Positions 26,136 to 35,166 of a stretch of DNA of 64,000 bases are shown piece by piece (within the stretch, counting starts at the first letter, position 1; every line of letters begins with the position of its first letter). Source of the DNA: Streptomyces sp. SirexAA-E (GTDB lineage Bacteria > Actinomycetota > Actinomycetes > Streptomycetales > Streptomycetaceae); contig NC_015953.1 of the NCBI RefSeq assembly GCF_000177195.2, forward strand, positions 6,386,001 through 6,450,000. The letters run 5' to 3'. The notes under the pieces are model-generated. The model searched no databases, was not told where the DNA came from, and saw nothing but the letters and a program-made list of their open reading frames with translations. The position numbers were made by a program, and so were the translations under genes.

Positions 26136-28259
26136 CCCCAAGGCGTTGATCAGCAGCAAAGCGATGTCGTCGGTGCCGGGCGTGCACCGCTTCGCGTACC
26201 GCACGAGCGTGTCGGCCACGGACTCCATCGGCTGGTCCAGGGCCAGTGCGAAGTGTTCGGCCAGCGCCGCGGTGGCGTGGTCGAAGTCCACGCCCGGGGC
26301 CTCCACGAGGCCGTCGGTGAACAGGGCGAGGGCCGCACCCGGGGGCAGCGGGATCTCGGCCGTCGGGTAGCGGGACGCCGGGTCGATCCCCAGCAGGAGG
26401 CCCGCCGGCAGGTCGAGGGCCTCGGTCCGCCCGTCGGGCTGTCGCAGCAGCGGCGCCGGGTGCCCGGCGGTCGCCAGCCGGGCCCGGTGTCCGGCGAGGT
26501 CGAGGTGGACGTAGAGGCAGCTGGTGAACAGGTCCGGGTCGAGGTCGGTGAGCAGCCGGTTGGTCCGCGCCAGCACCTCGTCGGGCGGCGCGCCCGCGGA
26601 GGCGTGCACCGCGGTCCGCACCTGCCCCATGAGCGCGGCGGCGTTCACGTTGTGGCCCTGCACGTCACCGATGGCGGCCGCCGCCGTGGTGGCGTCCAGC
26701 CGGATCAGGTCGTAGAAGTCCCCGCCGATGCCCATGCCCCGGGTCGCCGGGAGATACCGGGCGGCGATGTCCAGACCGGCGACCCGGGGCAGCGTGTGGG
26801 GGAGCAGGTGGGCCTGGAGGCTGTGCGCGAGCCGGTCCTTGGTGTCGTAGAGGCGGGCGCGGTCCAGGGCCTGGGCCAGCAGTCCGGCGATGGAGGTGAG
26901 CAGGGCGCGCTCCTCCGGATCGAAGGCGCGGGGCCGGTCGTAGGCGAGGACGAGGGCGCCGACCGGGTGCCCGGAGACGATCAGCGGCAGGAAGGCGCAG
27001 GCCGCCACCGTCTCGCGGAGGCCCGCCGTGGGATAGCCGCGTTCCAGCTCCGTGAAGTCGGAGAAGAAGCCGGGCACGCCCGTCATCAGCACATGCGCGG
27101 CGGGGGTGTGCGAGGACAGCGGGGCGCCGTCGAGACGGTCCATGAGCGTGGGGTGCAGGCCGCGGCGCCCTTCGATCCGCAGGCGCCCCTCGGCCGAGGT
27201 CATCACGACGAGGCTCTGGATCCGGAAGGCGGGCATGATCTGGTCGCCGGCCAGCTCGATGACGTCCCGGGTGCTGACGGCCTCGGTGAGCGTCGCCGCC
27301 AGGTGCATGAGGTGGTACAGGGCGGCCGCCCGGCTGGGCCCGGACGCCCCGCCCGCCCGCCGGGGCGCCGGTTCGTCCGTGGGGTGCGGCCGGTCGGCGG
27401 GCAGGATCCGGACGCTGATGCCGGTGGCGCTCGGGAAGAGGTGGAAGGACAGCCAGTCGTCAGGGGGCCGTAGCGCGGTGAAGGACGTCTGCCGGCGACT
27501 GATGACGGCGTCCCGGTAGTGGTCCTCCACGCCCGGGTCGTCCAGCCATGGCAGCGACTCCCAGGGCAGGGTGCCCAGCAGCTCGGACACCGGGGCTCCC
27601 AGGAGTTCGGCCGCGGCGTCGTTCATGAAGCAGATCGTCCCGTCCAGGTCCAGCGCGCAGCTGCCGCCGGGGAGCCGCTGGACGAATTCCATCGAGGCCG
27701 CGGCCCGCGCCGCCTCCGGCACCGGGGGAGCGGGCGGAGGCAGAACCCGCGGCAGGGCCCCGGGCAGGACCGGGTAGCCGCTGCTCTCGGCCTGCTGGAG
27801 GAGCATTCCCATGCCGCGGCAGCCCGAGACGACGGCGTCGCGCTCCTGGGCCGACAGCTCGGGTGGATGGGCGCCGGGCCACAGCAGCACCAGGCCGCCC
27901 CGGTCCCGGTCGCCGGTACGGATGGGAGCGGCGGCCAGGCAGAAGCGGTAGGGCAGCACCAGAGCGGGTCGGGGGTAGCGGCGGGCCAGCTCCTCCTGGC
28001 TGCCGAGCCAGATCAGGCAGCGGTGCCGCACGGCGTCGGCCACCGGCATGGGGGCGGACAGGTTGACACGGTTCCACGGAGTGGCCAGCTGCCCCGGTGC
28101 CCCGGCCAGCACGGTCAGCCGCAGGGTGTTCTCGCCCCGGGGCAGCAGGTACAGCATGGCCACCGACGCCCCGGACCCGCGAAGGACGTGCTCGACCGCG
28201 CTGTCCAGGAACTCCGTTCCCGAACCCGTGGCGGCGACGGAGGCGGCTTGGTCCTGCAC
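26124..28259 (-). CDS. PP2C-family (SpoIIE) serine phosphatase with GAF-PAS-GAF sensor domains
   Basis: A 711-aa soluble signalling phosphatase. The order is GAF (about 10-150), PAS (about 195-290, with DLDGTICFMNDAAAELLG), GAF (about 330-470) and a PP2C_SIG catalytic domain (about 490-710). Metal-binding motifs are intact: GIGGDFYDL, IGDVQGHNVNAAALMG, LFTDGLVEAPG and TDDIALLLI. Such proteins dephosphorylate anti-anti-sigma factors in partner-switching stress circuits. GTG 28259 is chosen because AAAGGG lies 8 bp upstream and the frame beyond runs into AT-rich promoter sequence. There is no HATPase domain, so the partner kinase is encoded elsewhere. Its 3' end overlaps the convergent ltrA by 12 bp. 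Confidence 0.92.
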   Translation of the reverse strand: MQDQAASVAATGSGTEFLDSAVEHVLRGSGASVAMLYLLPRGENTLRLTVLAGAPGQLATPWNRVNLSAPMPVADAVRHRCLIWLGSQEELARRYPRPALVLPYRFCLAAAPIRTGDRDRGGLVLLWPGAHPPELSAQERDAVVSGCRGMGMLLQQAESSGYPVLPGALPRVLPPPAPPVPEAARAAASMEFVQRLPGGSCALDLDGTICFMNDAAAELLGAPVSELLGTLPWESLPWLDDPGVEDHYRDAVISRRQTSFTALRPPDDWLSFHLFPSATGISVRILPADRPHPTDEPAPRRAGGASGPSRAAALYHLMHLAATLTEAVSTRDVIELAGDQIMPAFRIQSLVVMTSAEGRLRIEGRRGLHPTLMDRLDGAPLSSHTPAAHVLMTGVPGFFSDFTELERGYPTAGLRETVAACAFLPLIVSGHPVGALVLAYDRPRAFDPEERALLTSIAGLLAQALDRARLYDTKDRLAHSLQAHLLPHTLPRVAGLDIAARYLPATRGMGIGGDFYDLIRLDATTAAAAIGDVQGHNVNAAALMGQVRTAVHASAGAPPDEVLARTNRLLTDLDPDLFTSCLYVHLDLAGHRARLATAGHPAPLLRQPDGRTEALDLPAGLLLGIDPASRYPTAEIPLPPGAALALFTDGLVEAPGVDFDHATAALAEHFALALDQPMESVADTLVRYAKRCTPGTDDIALLLINALGSPG

Positions 28260-28458
28260 GCTCTCAACCCTTTCCGTCGCGCGGATGGGGTGACCGTAAT
28301 AAACCCGGCATATAGGGACAATACTCCTTTCGGGTGTCCCGTTCACCGCCACACGGCCCGCACGCCCGGGTGTACCGGCGCCGCACGGGGCCGCCCGGAC
28401 GCGCGTGGCGGCCGGCCCGACGGGAACGGGCCTGCCGCCACGCGCGTCCGGGGCGGTG

Positions 28459-29817
28459 TCACCTCTCCAGCACGGTGGTGCGGGTCAGTGAGAGGTGCCG
28501 GGTCTCCCGGAAGGAGAAGAGGACCACCAGCGCGGAGACGAAGGCCAGCCCCATCAGGTAGAAGCCGGGGGCGAGGGGGGTGCCGCCGAGGGAGACCAGA
28601 CCGGTCGCGACGAACGGCGCGGTGCCGCCGAACAGGACGTACGCGGCGGTGTAACCGATGGCCGATCCGCTGGCCCGCAGCTGGCCGGGGAACATCTCGA
28701 CCATGGCCGGCACGTTCGAGGTGCCGATCACCGCGACCAGCACGGCCAGGACCGTCGTACCGACGATCGCGCCCGCCAGCCCCGTACCGATCAGCCAGAA
28801 GGCGGGCAGCGTGGCCACCGCGAAGCCGCCGCACGCCACGAGGAGCATCGGTTTGCGGCCGAAGCGGTCACTGGCGGAGGCCATCAGCGGGCAGGCCACG
28901 CTGTAGGCGAGCATCGAGATCACGCTGGTCATCATGGCCGCGGACTTGGTGTACCCGACCTCCTCGGACATGTAGGCGATCATGTAGCTGCTCATCAGGT
29001 AGTACCCGACGGCGTTGGTGATGCTGTAGCCGAACAGGGTCAGCACCTGACGGCGGCAGACCCGCCACGCCTCGCGCAGCGGCGCCTTCTGCACCGCGTC
29101 CCGCGTCTCCAGCGCCCGGAAGACCGGGGTGTCCTGGATGCGGCTGCGCAGGTAGAGGCCGATGAGTCCGAGCGGACCGGCCAGCAGGAAGGGCACGCGC
29201 CAGCCCCAGCTGTTCAGCGCGGCCTCGTCGAGCGACGACGTGATCAGCAGCCCCGTCATCGCACCGGCGACGGAGGCCAGTCCGACGGTGAGCGGCACCA
29301 CGCTGGCGTACCGGGCCCGGCGCCCCTCGGGGGCGTACTCGGTGATGAACGCCGACGCCCCGGTGTATTCGCCCCCCGTCGAGAAGCCCTGCATCGCCCT
29401 GAGCAGGAAGAGCAGGACGGGTGCCGCCAGGCCGAGCGTCGCGTAACTCGGCAGCAGACCGATGAGCAGGGTCGAACCGCTCATGCACAGCACGCTCAGG
29501 GCGAGCATCCGGTTGCGGCCGATGCGGTCGCCGTAGCGGCCGAAGAACGCGGCGCCCAGCGGGCGGGCGACGAAGCCGCCGGCGAAGACGGCCCAGGTGG
29601 CGAGCAGGGCAGCGGTCTTGTCGTACTGCGGGAAGAAGAGCCCGGCGATGGTCGCGGACATGATCGCGTACGCGCCCGAGTCGAACCACTCCACGAAGTT
29701 GCCGATGGCCGTGGCGGTGGTGACCTTGCGGCGTACGCCCGGCGCGTCGGCGCCGTCCGGCGCGGGTGGCCGCGGCGAGAGGGGAGGGGACTGAGGGATA
29801 CCGCTGTCCGTCGTCAT
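28459..29817 (-). CDS. MFS transporter, metabolite:H+ symporter (MHS) family
   Basis: A 452-aa twelve-segment permease. The MHS opening (TAIGNFVEWFDSGAYAIMS), the loop 2-3 motif GRYGDRIGRNRML and RAMQGFSTGGEYTGA are all present, as in ProP/ShiA/KgtP-type importers. It probably imports an organic acid that the co-transcribed ligase and enoyl-CoA hydratase then process. It is the third gene of the operon, starting 5 bp after the ligase stop. Confidence 0.9.
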   Translation of the reverse strand: MTTDSGIPQSPPLSPRPPAPDGADAPGVRRKVTTATAIGNFVEWFDSGAYAIMSATIAGLFFPQYDKTAALLATWAVFAGGFVARPLGAAFFGRYGDRIGRNRMLALSVLCMSGSTLLIGLLPSYATLGLAAPVLLFLLRAMQGFSTGGEYTGASAFITEYAPEGRRARYASVVPLTVGLASVAGAMTGLLITSSLDEAALNSWGWRVPFLLAGPLGLIGLYLRSRIQDTPVFRALETRDAVQKAPLREAWRVCRRQVLTLFGYSITNAVGYYLMSSYMIAYMSEEVGYTKSAAMMTSVISMLAYSVACPLMASASDRFGRKPMLLVACGGFAVATLPAFWLIGTGLAGAIVGTTVLAVLVAVIGTSNVPAMVEMFPGQLRASGSAIGYTAAYVLFGGTAPFVATGLVSLGGTPLAPGFYLMGLAFVSALVVLFSFRETRHLSLTRTTVLER

Positions 29818-29822
29818 GTCCG

Positions 29823-31451
29823 TCAGTCCTTCCGGGGTGGTGTGGTGGTGCCGGGCCCGGCCGGGCCGAGATCACGGGCACGCAGCGCGGCCCGCTGGAT
29901 CTTTCCGGTGGCGGAGCGGGGGAGCTCGTCGACGAACTCGATCAGCCGGGGGTAGGCGAAGCGGGAGTGCGCGGCCCGGGCGAAGCGGGTGATGTCCTCG
30001 GCCAGGGACCCGTCCGCCTCGTAGCCGGGGCTGAGCTCGATCCAGGCCTTGACCGCCTGCCCGCGCACCGCGTCGGGGACGCCCACGACCCCGGCGTCGG
30101 CCACGGCGGGGTGACCGCGCAGCACGGCCTCCACCTCGTACGGCCCCACACGGTAGCCGGACGTCTTGATGACGTCGTCGGTGCGGCCGAGGAACCAGAA
30201 GTACCCCTCCTCGTCCATGACCGCCTGGTCCTTCGTGCGGTACCAGGTGGTGCCGAAGGTCTCCGCCGATGCCTCGGGCCGGTTCCAGTAGCCCAGCGGG
30301 AACTGCGGATTGGAACCGGCGCGCAGGCAGATCTCGCCCGGCTGCCCGACGGGCACCTCGCGGTCCTCGGCGTCCAGCAGTGCGACGTCCCACCCGGGGA
30401 GCGGCCGGCCCATGGAACCGGGCTTGACCGGTACGCCGGGGAAGTTGCCGAGCAGAGGATAGGACTCCGTGGACCCGTAGTAGTCGAGCAGGGTGACGCC
30501 GAACTGGGCACGGAACCACTCGATGACGTCAGGGGTGAGCGGCTCGTTCGACGAGCACACCACCCGCAGCGCCTGGGGGTGGTGGCTGCCCGCGTCCGGC
30601 AGATCCTGCATCATCTTACGGAGGAAGGTCGGGTTGACCAGGGCCGTTGTCACCTTGTTACGGGACATGGCGGCGAGCAGACCGGCCGGGTCGAAGCCGC
30701 CGGCCGGCCGGTACACGAGATGCACGGCACCCGCGCGGAGCGGGCCCATCAGCTTGGCCATGGACCAGGCCCAGTCCCCGGCGCCGTAGAACACGTCGCC
30801 CGGACGCAGGTCGTGGCAGTACCGGAACTCGTTGTGCCCGAGCAGCGTGCGGTGGGCGTGCACGATGCCCTTGGCGGTGCCCGTGGTGCCCGAGGTGTAG
30901 AAGATGAGCGCCGGGTCGTCCGGGGAGGTGTCGGCCGTGGCGTACTCCGGGGGCAGCGCCCCGATCGCCGGATCGTCGACGTCGACGACGGTGCCGCCGA
31001 AACCCGCCGCACGGTCGAGGGCGGAGGTCTCGGTCACCAGGACCTCGGCGCCGGAGTCGGCCAACCGGTAGCGGATCGGCTCGTCGGCCCACAGCAGCGA
31101 CATCGTCACCAGGACGGCACCGGTGCGCAGGACGCCGAGGTAGGTGGCCGGGGTGTCGGGGCGCTGGGGGAGCAGCACCGCGACCCGGTCGCCCTTGCGG
31201 ACGCCGAGCGCGTGGAGGTGGGCGGCGACCTGTCGGGAGCGGTCCTGGATCTGCTGCCAGAGGACCTCCTCGCGATGACCGGTGTGATCCTCGAAGACGA
31301 GGGCGAGCCGGTCGCCCGGGTGACGGTCCGCGACGTCGGCGGCCATGTTGTACCGGTCGGGCACGGTCCACCGGTGCTCTTCGACGAGACGGCGGTAGGC
31401 GCGTTCGCCCTCAAAGGCCGCGCCGGTGTGCGGCGTGAGGCTGGTGGTCAT
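29823..31451 (-). CDS. Acyl-CoA synthetase (AMP-dependent ligase)
   Basis: A 542-aa ANL-family enzyme that activates a carboxylic acid to its CoA thioester through an acyl-AMP. Motifs: the P-loop YTSGTTGTAKGIVHAH (about residues 168-183), YGSTESYPLLGNFPG for the adenylate pocket, DDVIKTSGYRVGPYEVE hinge, and the catalytic Lys in RSATGKIQR near the C-terminus. It resembles medium-chain or aryl acid ligases rather than acetyl-CoA synthetase. ATG 31451 has GTGGAG 7 bp upstream. It sits between the enoyl-CoA hydratase gene (55 bp upstream) and the MHS permease gene. The substrate is unknown. Confidence 0.9.
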   Translation of the reverse strand: MTTSLTPHTGAAFEGERAYRRLVEEHRWTVPDRYNMAADVADRHPGDRLALVFEDHTGHREEVLWQQIQDRSRQVAAHLHALGVRKGDRVAVLLPQRPDTPATYLGVLRTGAVLVTMSLLWADEPIRYRLADSGAEVLVTETSALDRAAGFGGTVVDVDDPAIGALPPEYATADTSPDDPALIFYTSGTTGTAKGIVHAHRTLLGHNEFRYCHDLRPGDVFYGAGDWAWSMAKLMGPLRAGAVHLVYRPAGGFDPAGLLAAMSRNKVTTALVNPTFLRKMMQDLPDAGSHHPQALRVVCSSNEPLTPDVIEWFRAQFGVTLLDYYGSTESYPLLGNFPGVPVKPGSMGRPLPGWDVALLDAEDREVPVGQPGEICLRAGSNPQFPLGYWNRPEASAETFGTTWYRTKDQAVMDEEGYFWFLGRTDDVIKTSGYRVGPYEVEAVLRGHPAVADAGVVGVPDAVRGQAVKAWIELSPGYEADGSLAEDITRFARAAHSRFAYPRLIEFVDELPRSATGKIQRAALRARDLGPAGPGTTTPPRKD

Positions 31452-31506
31452 CGGGGCTCCACTTCTGCGGGAGGGGCGGGGACTGCGTGGAGGGGCGGGA
31501 CCGGGG

Positions 31507-32304
31507 TCAGCGGCGGCGGCCGGCGAGGAAGCGGGCCATCTCGCGCTGCGGCTCCCCGGTGGCGTAGGCGGCGGTGTGGACCTTCTTGGCCGCCTCGATC
31601 GCGTCGTCGAGCCCCGCGTCGTCCAGCTCGCGGAGCCGGCCCTTGGTGAGGGCGACCGCGCCGGGCGGGAGCGCGGCGAGACGGGCCGCCTCGGCCAGGG
31701 CTTCGGCCTTGACCTCGTCCTGCGCGACGAGGCGGGAGAGCAGCCCCAGCCGCTCGGCCTCGGCACCGTCGACGAGGCGGCCGCTCAGCGCGAACTCGGC
31801 GGTCTTCGCCCGGCCGAGAATGCCCCGCATCGCCCAAATGCCGGTGATGCTCGGGATGCCCGACAGCACCTCCGGCTGTCCCATCCGGACGCCGGCGTGG
31901 CCGATGCGGAGGTCGGCGAGGAGGGCGAACTGGAAGCCCGAGCCCGCCGCGACCCCGTTCACGGCGGCCACGACCGGCTTGTCCAGCCCCCGTACGGCAC
32001 GGAACAGACGGCCGAAGTCGTCGATCCACGCCTCGGCCGCCGCGTGGTCGCCCGGGTCGATGGCCGCGGTCTCGGCGAGGTCCTGTCCGGCGCAGAACGC
32101 GCGTCCGGCGCCGGTGAGCACGACCCCGCGGCAGTGCGCGTCGTCACCGGCGGAGTCGAGCGCCGCGACCAGCACGCTCCGCATCCCGCCGGTCCAGGCG
32201 TTGAGCTTGTCGGGGCGGTTCAGCGTGACCTCGGCGATGTAGGCGTCGGCGGAGACGGCCTCCACCGGATGGCGGGTGACGACGACGGTGCTGTTCTCGG
32301 TCAT
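31507..32304 (-). CDS. Enoyl-CoA hydratase/isomerase family protein
   Basis: A 265-aa crotonase-fold enzyme. The oxyanion loop is present (AFCAGQDL, about 68-75) and the second catalytic Glu position is kept (GQPEVLSGIPS). At the first catalytic Glu position, where hydratases have GGGCEL, this protein has GSGFQF, so a true hydratase mechanism is doubtful and isomerase, hydrolase or lyase chemistry is as likely. It is the first gene of the ligase/permease operon, with GAAAGG 7-8 bp before ATG 32304, and is divergent from a LysR gene that should control it. Confidence 0.88.
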   Translation of the reverse strand: MTENSTVVVTRHPVEAVSADAYIAEVTLNRPDKLNAWTGGMRSVLVAALDSAGDDAHCRGVVLTGAGRAFCAGQDLAETAAIDPGDHAAAEAWIDDFGRLFRAVRGLDKPVVAAVNGVAAGSGFQFALLADLRIGHAGVRMGQPEVLSGIPSITGIWAMRGILGRAKTAEFALSGRLVDGAEAERLGLLSRLVAQDEVKAEALAEAARLAALPPGAVALTKGRLRELDDAGLDDAIEAAKKVHTAAYATGEPQREMARFLAGRRR

Positions 32305-32456
32305 GACGGTGCCTTTCTCGAACGGGCAGGGGGAGCCGGCGGCGGGGCCGCGGGGGAGGTGGGTGACGGGCGGACGTCCGCGAGCGGGCTTCCCGTGAGC
32401 AGTCATGCAAACAGGCGGGGGTGTGATCCGGCCAACACCAATCGGGACTGGCGGTG

Positions 32457-32471
32457 ATATCGGAGCGATAT
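32457..32471. promoter_or_regulatory. LysR-type operator (T-N11-A palindrome)
   Basis: ATATCGGAGCGATAT is a perfect interrupted palindrome containing T-N11-A, ten bases before the LysR start and in the region shared with the divergent enoyl-CoA hydratase operon. It fits the autoregulatory and activation site of the LysR protein. Confidence 0.65.
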
Positions 32472-32480
32472 GGTCCGCGC

Positions 32481-33401
32481 ATGGAACTCCGTCACCTGCG
32501 CTACTTCGCGGTCCTCGCCGAGGAGCTGCACTTCGGCCGGGCGGCACAACGGCTGCACATGGCCCAGCCGCCGTTGTCGCAGCGCATCCGCGACCTGGAG
32601 CGCGAACTGGGCGTCCGGCTCTTCGACCGGACCCGGCACCGGGTCCAGCTGACCGAGGCCGGGGCACTGCTCCTGGAGCACGTGCGGCCGGTGCTCGCCG
32701 GGGTGGACACGGCACGCGAGGCGATGCGCAGGATCCGGCCGGGCGAGGCCGGGGTGCTGCGGGTGGGCCTGCCCCCGGACACCGGCCCGCCGGTGCTGCG
32801 CGCCCTGACCGCCGGTTTCGAGCGCCGGGTCCCGGACGTCCTGATCGACCTCCACGAACTCACCACGGACGAGCAGCTGGCGCGGCTTCGGGAGGGCGAG
32901 CTCGACGCCGGGGTGGTCCGCCACCCCTCGGACACCGTGGGCCTGGAGTCAGGTCCCCTGGCGCGGCGGGAGCTGGGCGTGGTGCTGCGATCGGACCACG
33001 CCCTCACGTCGCGCGGCGGCGCGGTCCGCCTGCGGGACCTCGACGGGGCCCCGCTGGTGATCTTCCCGCGTGCGATGGCACCGCGCCTCTACGACCACAT
33101 GCTCACCGTCTGCCGTGACGAGGGCTTCCTGCCGGGGTCGATCAGGCACGCACGCAATCCGGACTTCGTGCACGGGCTGGTCCTCGCCGGCCGCGGTATC
33201 CACCTCAACGAGGCACCGGCGACGCCGCTCACCGACCACCTGGTGTGGCGGCCGCTGGAAGGGGCGCCCCTCGCATGGCTGACCTCGGTGGTCTGGGTGC
33301 CGAGCCGGCACAACGAGGCGATCGGCGCGTTCACCGCAGCGGTCTCGGAAAGCCTCGCCGAGGCGGGCCACCACGTGGCGGACACGGCGCCGCGCGCCTG
33401 A
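32481..33401 (+). CDS. LysR family transcriptional regulator
   Basis: A 306-aa regulator. The winged helix-turn-helix occupies residues 1-60 (ELHFGRAAQRLHMAQPPLSQ is the HTH), and a two-lobed effector domain follows from about residue 90. ATG 32481 is the conventional LysR start (MELRHLRYF). It is divergent from the hydratase-ligase-permease operon, so it most likely activates that operon when the imported acid or its CoA ester is present. Confidence 0.92.
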   Translation: MELRHLRYFAVLAEELHFGRAAQRLHMAQPPLSQRIRDLERELGVRLFDRTRHRVQLTEAGALLLEHVRPVLAGVDTAREAMRRIRPGEAGVLRVGLPPDTGPPVLRALTAGFERRVPDVLIDLHELTTDEQLARLREGELDAGVVRHPSDTVGLESGPLARRELGVVLRSDHALTSRGGAVRLRDLDGAPLVIFPRAMAPRLYDHMLTVCRDEGFLPGSIRHARNPDFVHGLVLAGRGIHLNEAPATPLTDHLVWRPLEGAPLAWLTSVVWVPSRHNEAIGAFTAAVSESLAEAGHHVADTAPRA

Positions 33402-33442
33402 CGAGCACGGGGCAGGCGCGGGAGGTCACCCACGGCACGCAG

Positions 33443-33476
33443 GAGGGCCCGGACGCTGGGGAGCGTCCGGGCCCTC
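33443..33476. terminator. Bidirectional hairpin terminator
   Basis: GAGGGCCCGGACGCT pairs perfectly with its complement over GGGG, between the convergent LysR and phosphatidylserine synthase genes. Confidence 0.85.
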
Positions 33477-33496
33477 GTGTCTGTCCGCGTCCGAGG

Positions 33497-34351
33497 CTAC
33501 GGGAGCTGTGCCGCCCGTGCCTCGCGGCGGTTGTCGCGGAAGGTGTTCACCCGCCGCGCCGTGGCGAAGAGCGGGATCACCGCGCCCAGCACCACCTGGA
33601 GCGCGCAACCGGTCTGCAGCAGCAGCTGACCGCCGGGGGCGTCGAACGCCCACGCGGCCAGCAGGCCCATGGCGGCCACGATCCAGCTGAGCATGGCCAC
33701 CGCGAGGACACCGCGCGGCTTCGGGTACTCGACCCGGCTGACCATCAGCCACGCCACTCCGATGATCGCGAGGAGCGTCGGCACGAAGGGCAGCTCCAGG
33801 AGCACGATCGAGACGACCGTGAGCGCCCCGAAGGGGCTCGGCATGCCCTGGAACATGCCGTCCTTCAGCGTCACGCAGGAGAATCTCGCCAGCCTGAGCA
33901 CCACCGCCAGCAGCACCACGATCGCCGCGAGCGCCGACACCCGCTGGTGTGCGTCGTCCGCGACCATCCCGTACACCAGGACGAAATAGGCCGGTGCGAG
34001 ACCGAAGCTGATCAGGTCGGAGAGGTTGTCCAGCTCCGCACCCATCGGCGAGGACCGCAGCTTGCGCGCCACGAGCCCGTCGAAGAGGTCGAACACCGCG
34101 GCCATGAGCATGAGGATCACCGCGGTCGCCGCGGAGTGCCGGGCCATGCCCGACTCGTCGCTGCCCGTGAGGTGCGGGATGAGGATCCCCGTGGTGGTGA
34201 AGTACACCGCCATGAATCCGCACGTGGCGTTACCGAGGGTGAGCGTGTCCGCTATCGAGAGCCGCATCGAGAGCGGCATGTCCTCGGCGTCGTCCTGCTC
34301 CTCGGCCTCCGGCACCCAGCCCGCCTGAGTGTCAGGATCAATCACGGTCAA
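33497..34351 (-). CDS. pssA: CDP-diacylglycerol--serine O-phosphatidyltransferase
   Basis: A 284-aa membrane enzyme that joins serine to CDP-diacylglycerol to make phosphatidylserine. The CDP-alcohol phosphatidyltransferase signature DG-AR-G-D-D is complete (FDGLVARKLRSSPMG, then ELDNLSD, about residues 91-112), followed by several membrane segments. TTG 34351 or GTG 34345 begins the gene; either overlaps the psd stop (34338-34340), so pssA is translationally coupled to psd, which uses its product. An acidic N-terminal tail (EAEEQDDAED) precedes the first membrane segment. Confidence 0.92.
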   Translation of the reverse strand: MTVIDPDTQAGWVPEAEEQDDAEDMPLSMRLSIADTLTLGNATCGFMAVYFTTTGILIPHLTGSDESGMARHSAATAVILMLMAAVFDLFDGLVARKLRSSPMGAELDNLSDLISFGLAPAYFVLVYGMVADDAHQRVSALAAIVVLLAVVLRLARFSCVTLKDGMFQGMPSPFGALTVVSIVLLELPFVPTLLAIIGVAWLMVSRVEYPKPRGVLAVAMLSWIVAAMGLLAAWAFDAPGGQLLLQTGCALQVVLGAVIPLFATARRVNTFRDNRREARAAQLP

Positions 34352-34985
34352 TGCGAGTCACCCCCGCGGTGGTGGCCTGGCCGACCTCGACCGCGGCCTC
34401 GACACCCTCCGGAAGGTAGATGTCGACGCGTGAGCCGAACCGGATCAGACCTATGCGCTCGCCCTGCTCCACCTTCGTCCCCTGCGGGACGTAGGGGACG
34501 ATCCGGCGGGCGACCGCACCCGCGATCTGCACCATCTCGATGTCACCGAGCTCGGTGTCGAAGTGCCAGACAACGCGCTCGTTGTTCTCGCTCTCCTTGT
34601 TGAACGCCGGGACGAAACCACCGGGGATGTGCTCGACCGACGTCACGGTGCCGGACAGGGGGGCCCGGTTGACGTGGACGTTCAGCGGGCTCATGAAGAT
34701 CGCGACGCGGGTGCGCCCGTCCTTCCACGGCATGATGCTCTGCACCACGCCGTCGGCCGGCGAGATGACGCGACCCTGGGTGATCTCGCGCTCGGGGTCG
34801 CGGAAGAACCACAGCATGCCCGCCGCGAGCGCGGTGGTGGGCACGGCCACGGCCGCCCAGCGCCCGGACTTGCGGGCCCGGGCGAGGCTGAGGGCCGCGG
34901 TGGCGACGGTCGGGAGGAGCCACGGCGATGCTCCGCGCGCAAGGCGGACCCCGCCGCGCGATGCAGGGGTTTGGCTGTCGGGCAT
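34338..34985 (-). CDS. psd: Phosphatidylserine decarboxylase
   Basis: A 215-aa proenzyme of the short actinobacterial type. It decarboxylates phosphatidylserine to phosphatidylethanolamine after self-cleavage at the Gly-Ser bond in IRFGSRVD (about residues 185-192), giving the pyruvoyl group. An N-terminal pair of hydrophobic helices (about 20-60) anchors it, then PEREITQGRVISPADGVVQ. ATG 34985 has GAAGG 7 bp upstream. It is the first gene of the psd-pssA operon, with a good promoter at 35048-35076. Confidence 0.95.
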   Translation of the reverse strand: MPDSQTPASRGGVRLARGASPWLLPTVATAALSLARARKSGRWAAVAVPTTALAAGMLWFFRDPEREITQGRVISPADGVVQSIMPWKDGRTRVAIFMSPLNVHVNRAPLSGTVTSVEHIPGGFVPAFNKESENNERVVWHFDTELGDIEMVQIAGAVARRIVPYVPQGTKVEQGERIGLIRFGSRVDIYLPEGVEAAVEVGQATTAGVTRIDRD

Positions 34986-35047
34986 GGATGACCTTCGTAG
35001 CGGATGATGCCGCGCTGGCAACGGGGGGACGGCGGCTTTCCGGCGAT

Positions 35048-35076
35048 GCTATCGGGTACGAGCGGCAACTGGGCAA
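35048..35076 (-). promoter_or_regulatory. psd-pssA promoter
   Basis: On the minus strand TTGCCC (35071-35076) and GATAGC (35048-35053) are separated by exactly 17 bp, 63 bp before the psd start, which fits a vegetative sigma factor promoter. Confidence 0.55.
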
Positions 35077-35166
35077 GCCAGCAGCCGAGTCGGACAGCTG
35101 AAAGGCTCCCGGCGAGGGCGACCGGGTGTGATGTTCTTCGCCACCAAATCACCTCTAAGGGGACAA

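Noticed and set aside
26253..27473. Long plus-strand frame opposite the PP2C phosphatase gene
   Set aside because: Antisense of an intact multi-domain protein; no ribosome site or recognisable fold.
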